The position numbers and the translations under genes are program-made. 33,559 nucleotides of DNA from an uncultured Verrucomicrobiota bacterium (GTDB taxonomy: Bacteria; Verrucomicrobiota; Verrucomicrobiia; Limisphaerales; AAA164-E04). Shown here in pieces: positions 32,453 through 33,559 of this stretch (position 1 is its first letter; every line of letters begins with the position of its first letter). The stretch lies in assembly GCA_913061285.1 (NCBI GenBank), contig CAJXVR010000038.1, forward strand, positions 1-33,559, read 5' to 3'. Below the pieces are notes generated by a model, which was not told where the DNA came from, made no database searches, and was given only the letters and a program-made list of their open reading frames with translations.

Positions 32453-33510
32453 AGTATTTAGTTCTCCTCATATCGGTCGTTTTGCTAACCGGAACAGCCT
32501 GTGATTCAAGAAACGCTGAGGTTCCTGAGACACAACGTACCCGCTACATCGTCGGTCTCTCTCCCTTCCTAGAAAAGGAACGGAAGGACGAGATCTATCA
32601 AGGAATCGTTCGGCTCGTGGTTGAGAGAGCACCGCTCAACTCGATCTTTCATATCTACGATGGCTACCATCTGCAAACGGTGACTACCATCGAGATTCCG
32701 GCAATCACTGCCTTCCGCAGCACACGGACGCGAGCCAATCAATTCCGAAAGCAGATCCAGAACCTCCGAGACTTCCTGGCTGAAACGGCGCCAGTCGACG
32801 AAGCCCAAGCGCTTGATCTCACCAACGCGATTCGATTCCCTCAGTTCCTGGAGTTCGTGAGTGAGAATCTCTTCGAAGCGGAGATTCCGACTCGGGTGAT
32901 CGTGCTCGGAAGCCCGCTCTATGTAGATACTCGAGAACTAGGGTTTTCAATGCTCGATGGCTACTTCCCCTCGGATGGACATCTTAAAGCACCGCAAGAC
33001 AAATCCGTCTACAGTCTTGAACGACGCGAGAACGCGCTCAAAGACGTCGTCATCGATTTCGGCTATCCGAAGGACCCCTGGATAAGCGATATCCATCGAC
33101 AAAGAGTGGCCCGGTTCTGGACCCTCTATTCTCAACTCCAAGGAGCCGTGCTTCATCGATTCACGGGAGACCTTGCCACAGTTTTTGAGAAGGCAACGAC
33201 GGCAGCTCAAGATCTTCACACGCCGAGAACCGAATGTGAAATCGACCCAGAAAGCAAAAAGCCCGAGATGATCCGCATCACCCGAGACATCGGAATGACC
33301 GACTGGATCACCAGTGATGTCCCTCGAAACCTAGGACTTCGCCCCCCATCGAGAAATACTGGCCCAATGAAAATTGGCATTCGTTGGACGGAGAACATAG
33401 ATCTTGATCTCTACGCCAAACCGAGAAGGGATCGCGAAACCCTGTTCTTTCAAAACACACAGAGTGACGAAGGTTTCTATTTCAAAGACCATCGTTCCTC
33501 TCCCCAAAAC
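32449..33510 (+). CDS. Putative lipoprotein of unknown function, 3'-truncated
   Basis: Starts with ATG overlapping the previous stop by four bases and stays open for 354 codons until the adapter. It begins M-K-Y-L-V-L-L-I-S-V-V-L-L-T-G-T-A-C, a lipoprotein signal with Cys18 as the likely lipidated residue, though the lipobox is atypical. The body includes Y-I-V-G-L-S-P-F-L-E-K near the start, V-I-V-L-G-S-P-L-Y-V in the middle, and near the edge I-G-I-R-W-T-E-N-I-D-L-D-L-Y-A-K-P, which is like the DLDLxV segment of YfaP-type (DUF2135) domains. That suggests a surface or periplasmic beta-domain protein paired with the membrane protein before it. The final ~16 codons of apparent reading are adapter. 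Confidence 0.8.
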
Positions 33511-33559
33511 CTGTCTCTTATACACATCTCCGAGCCCACGAGACCTCTCTACATCTCGT
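33511..33559. other. Sequencing adapter (Nextera), not genomic
   Basis: Exact reverse complement of 1-49: mosaic end (33511-33529), adapter, 8-base index CTCTCTAC and the start of the P7 tail. It truncates the lipoprotein gene. Any predicted peptide crossing 33510 is artefactual, including the one beginning M-Y-K-R-Q on the minus strand. Confidence 0.97.

Noticed and set aside
33331-33525. Minus-strand peptide beginning M-Y-K-R-Q
   Set aside because: Its start lies in the adapter; it is a known type of adapter artefact and lies antisense to the lipoprotein gene.
1-33559. Terminal 49-bp perfect inverted repeats suggesting a transposon, linear plasmid or phage
   Set aside because: They match Nextera adapter, mosaic end, index and P7 tail; no transposase or replication genes are present.

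Overview
The window is one assembled bacterial contig. A 49-base synthetic sequence at each end (1-49 and 33511-33559, exact reverse complements) is Illumina Nextera adapter plus an index, so native DNA runs from 50 to 33510 and the genes at both edges are cut. Base composition is near balanced and coding density is high. The gene mix points to the PVC group, most likely Verrucomicrobiota. It includes a GreA-type protein with an N-terminal extension, a PEP-CTERM-like exported protein, PQQ-propeller and CehA/McbA-type secreted proteins, a BlaI/M56 pair and a stand-alone ovothiol-type methyltransferase. The phylum is an inference; no rRNA is present.

Left part (50-7605). A truncated GreA-family transcript-cleavage factor is followed by a CDP-alcohol phosphatidyltransferase with a degenerate nucleotidyltransferase N-domain, then a flippase-like membrane protein; this pair probably makes or moves a phospholipid. 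On the minus strand lie a family 4 uracil-DNA glycosylase, a stand-alone ovothiol-type N-methyltransferase, an exported PQQ-type sugar dehydrogenase ending in a strong UUCG-loop terminator, and a cysteine-desulfurase-fold protein that has lost the PLP lysine and histidine.

Centre (7606-17227). An ECF sigma factor, a tiny one-helix membrane protein (candidate anti-sigma) and a translationally coupled CpxP/Spy-like exported protein with an Arg-Gly-rich tail look like one envelope-stress operon. Next come a 1012-residue exported protein of unknown function, a secreted CehA/McbA-type metallohydrolase and a Wzc-like tyrosine autokinase for polysaccharide export.

Right-centre (17298-28218). This stretch holds an MFS sugar-type transporter, recA with a readable promoter and possible LexA half-sites, a small multi-Cys protein, a PEP-CTERM-like protein, a PQQ-propeller protein with an amidohydrolase/uronate-isomerase-like protein, an orphan TctA permease, an exported cyclophilin, signal peptidase I and UDP-glucuronate decarboxylase.

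Right end (28369-33510). A BlaI-type repressor has two tandem operator-like repeats over its promoter. It overlaps a BlaR1-like M56 membrane protease that carries a HEAT-repeat array and charged tail instead of a penicillin-binding sensor. After a terminator come a four-helix coiled-coil membrane protein and an overlapping lipoprotein, open to the contig edge, both of unknown function. The most unusual items are the desulfurase-like pseudoenzyme, the BlaI/M56-HEAT switch, the unknown membrane/lipoprotein pair and the phospholipid gene pair. I see no CRISPR array, prophage, insertion sequence, tRNA or rRNA.
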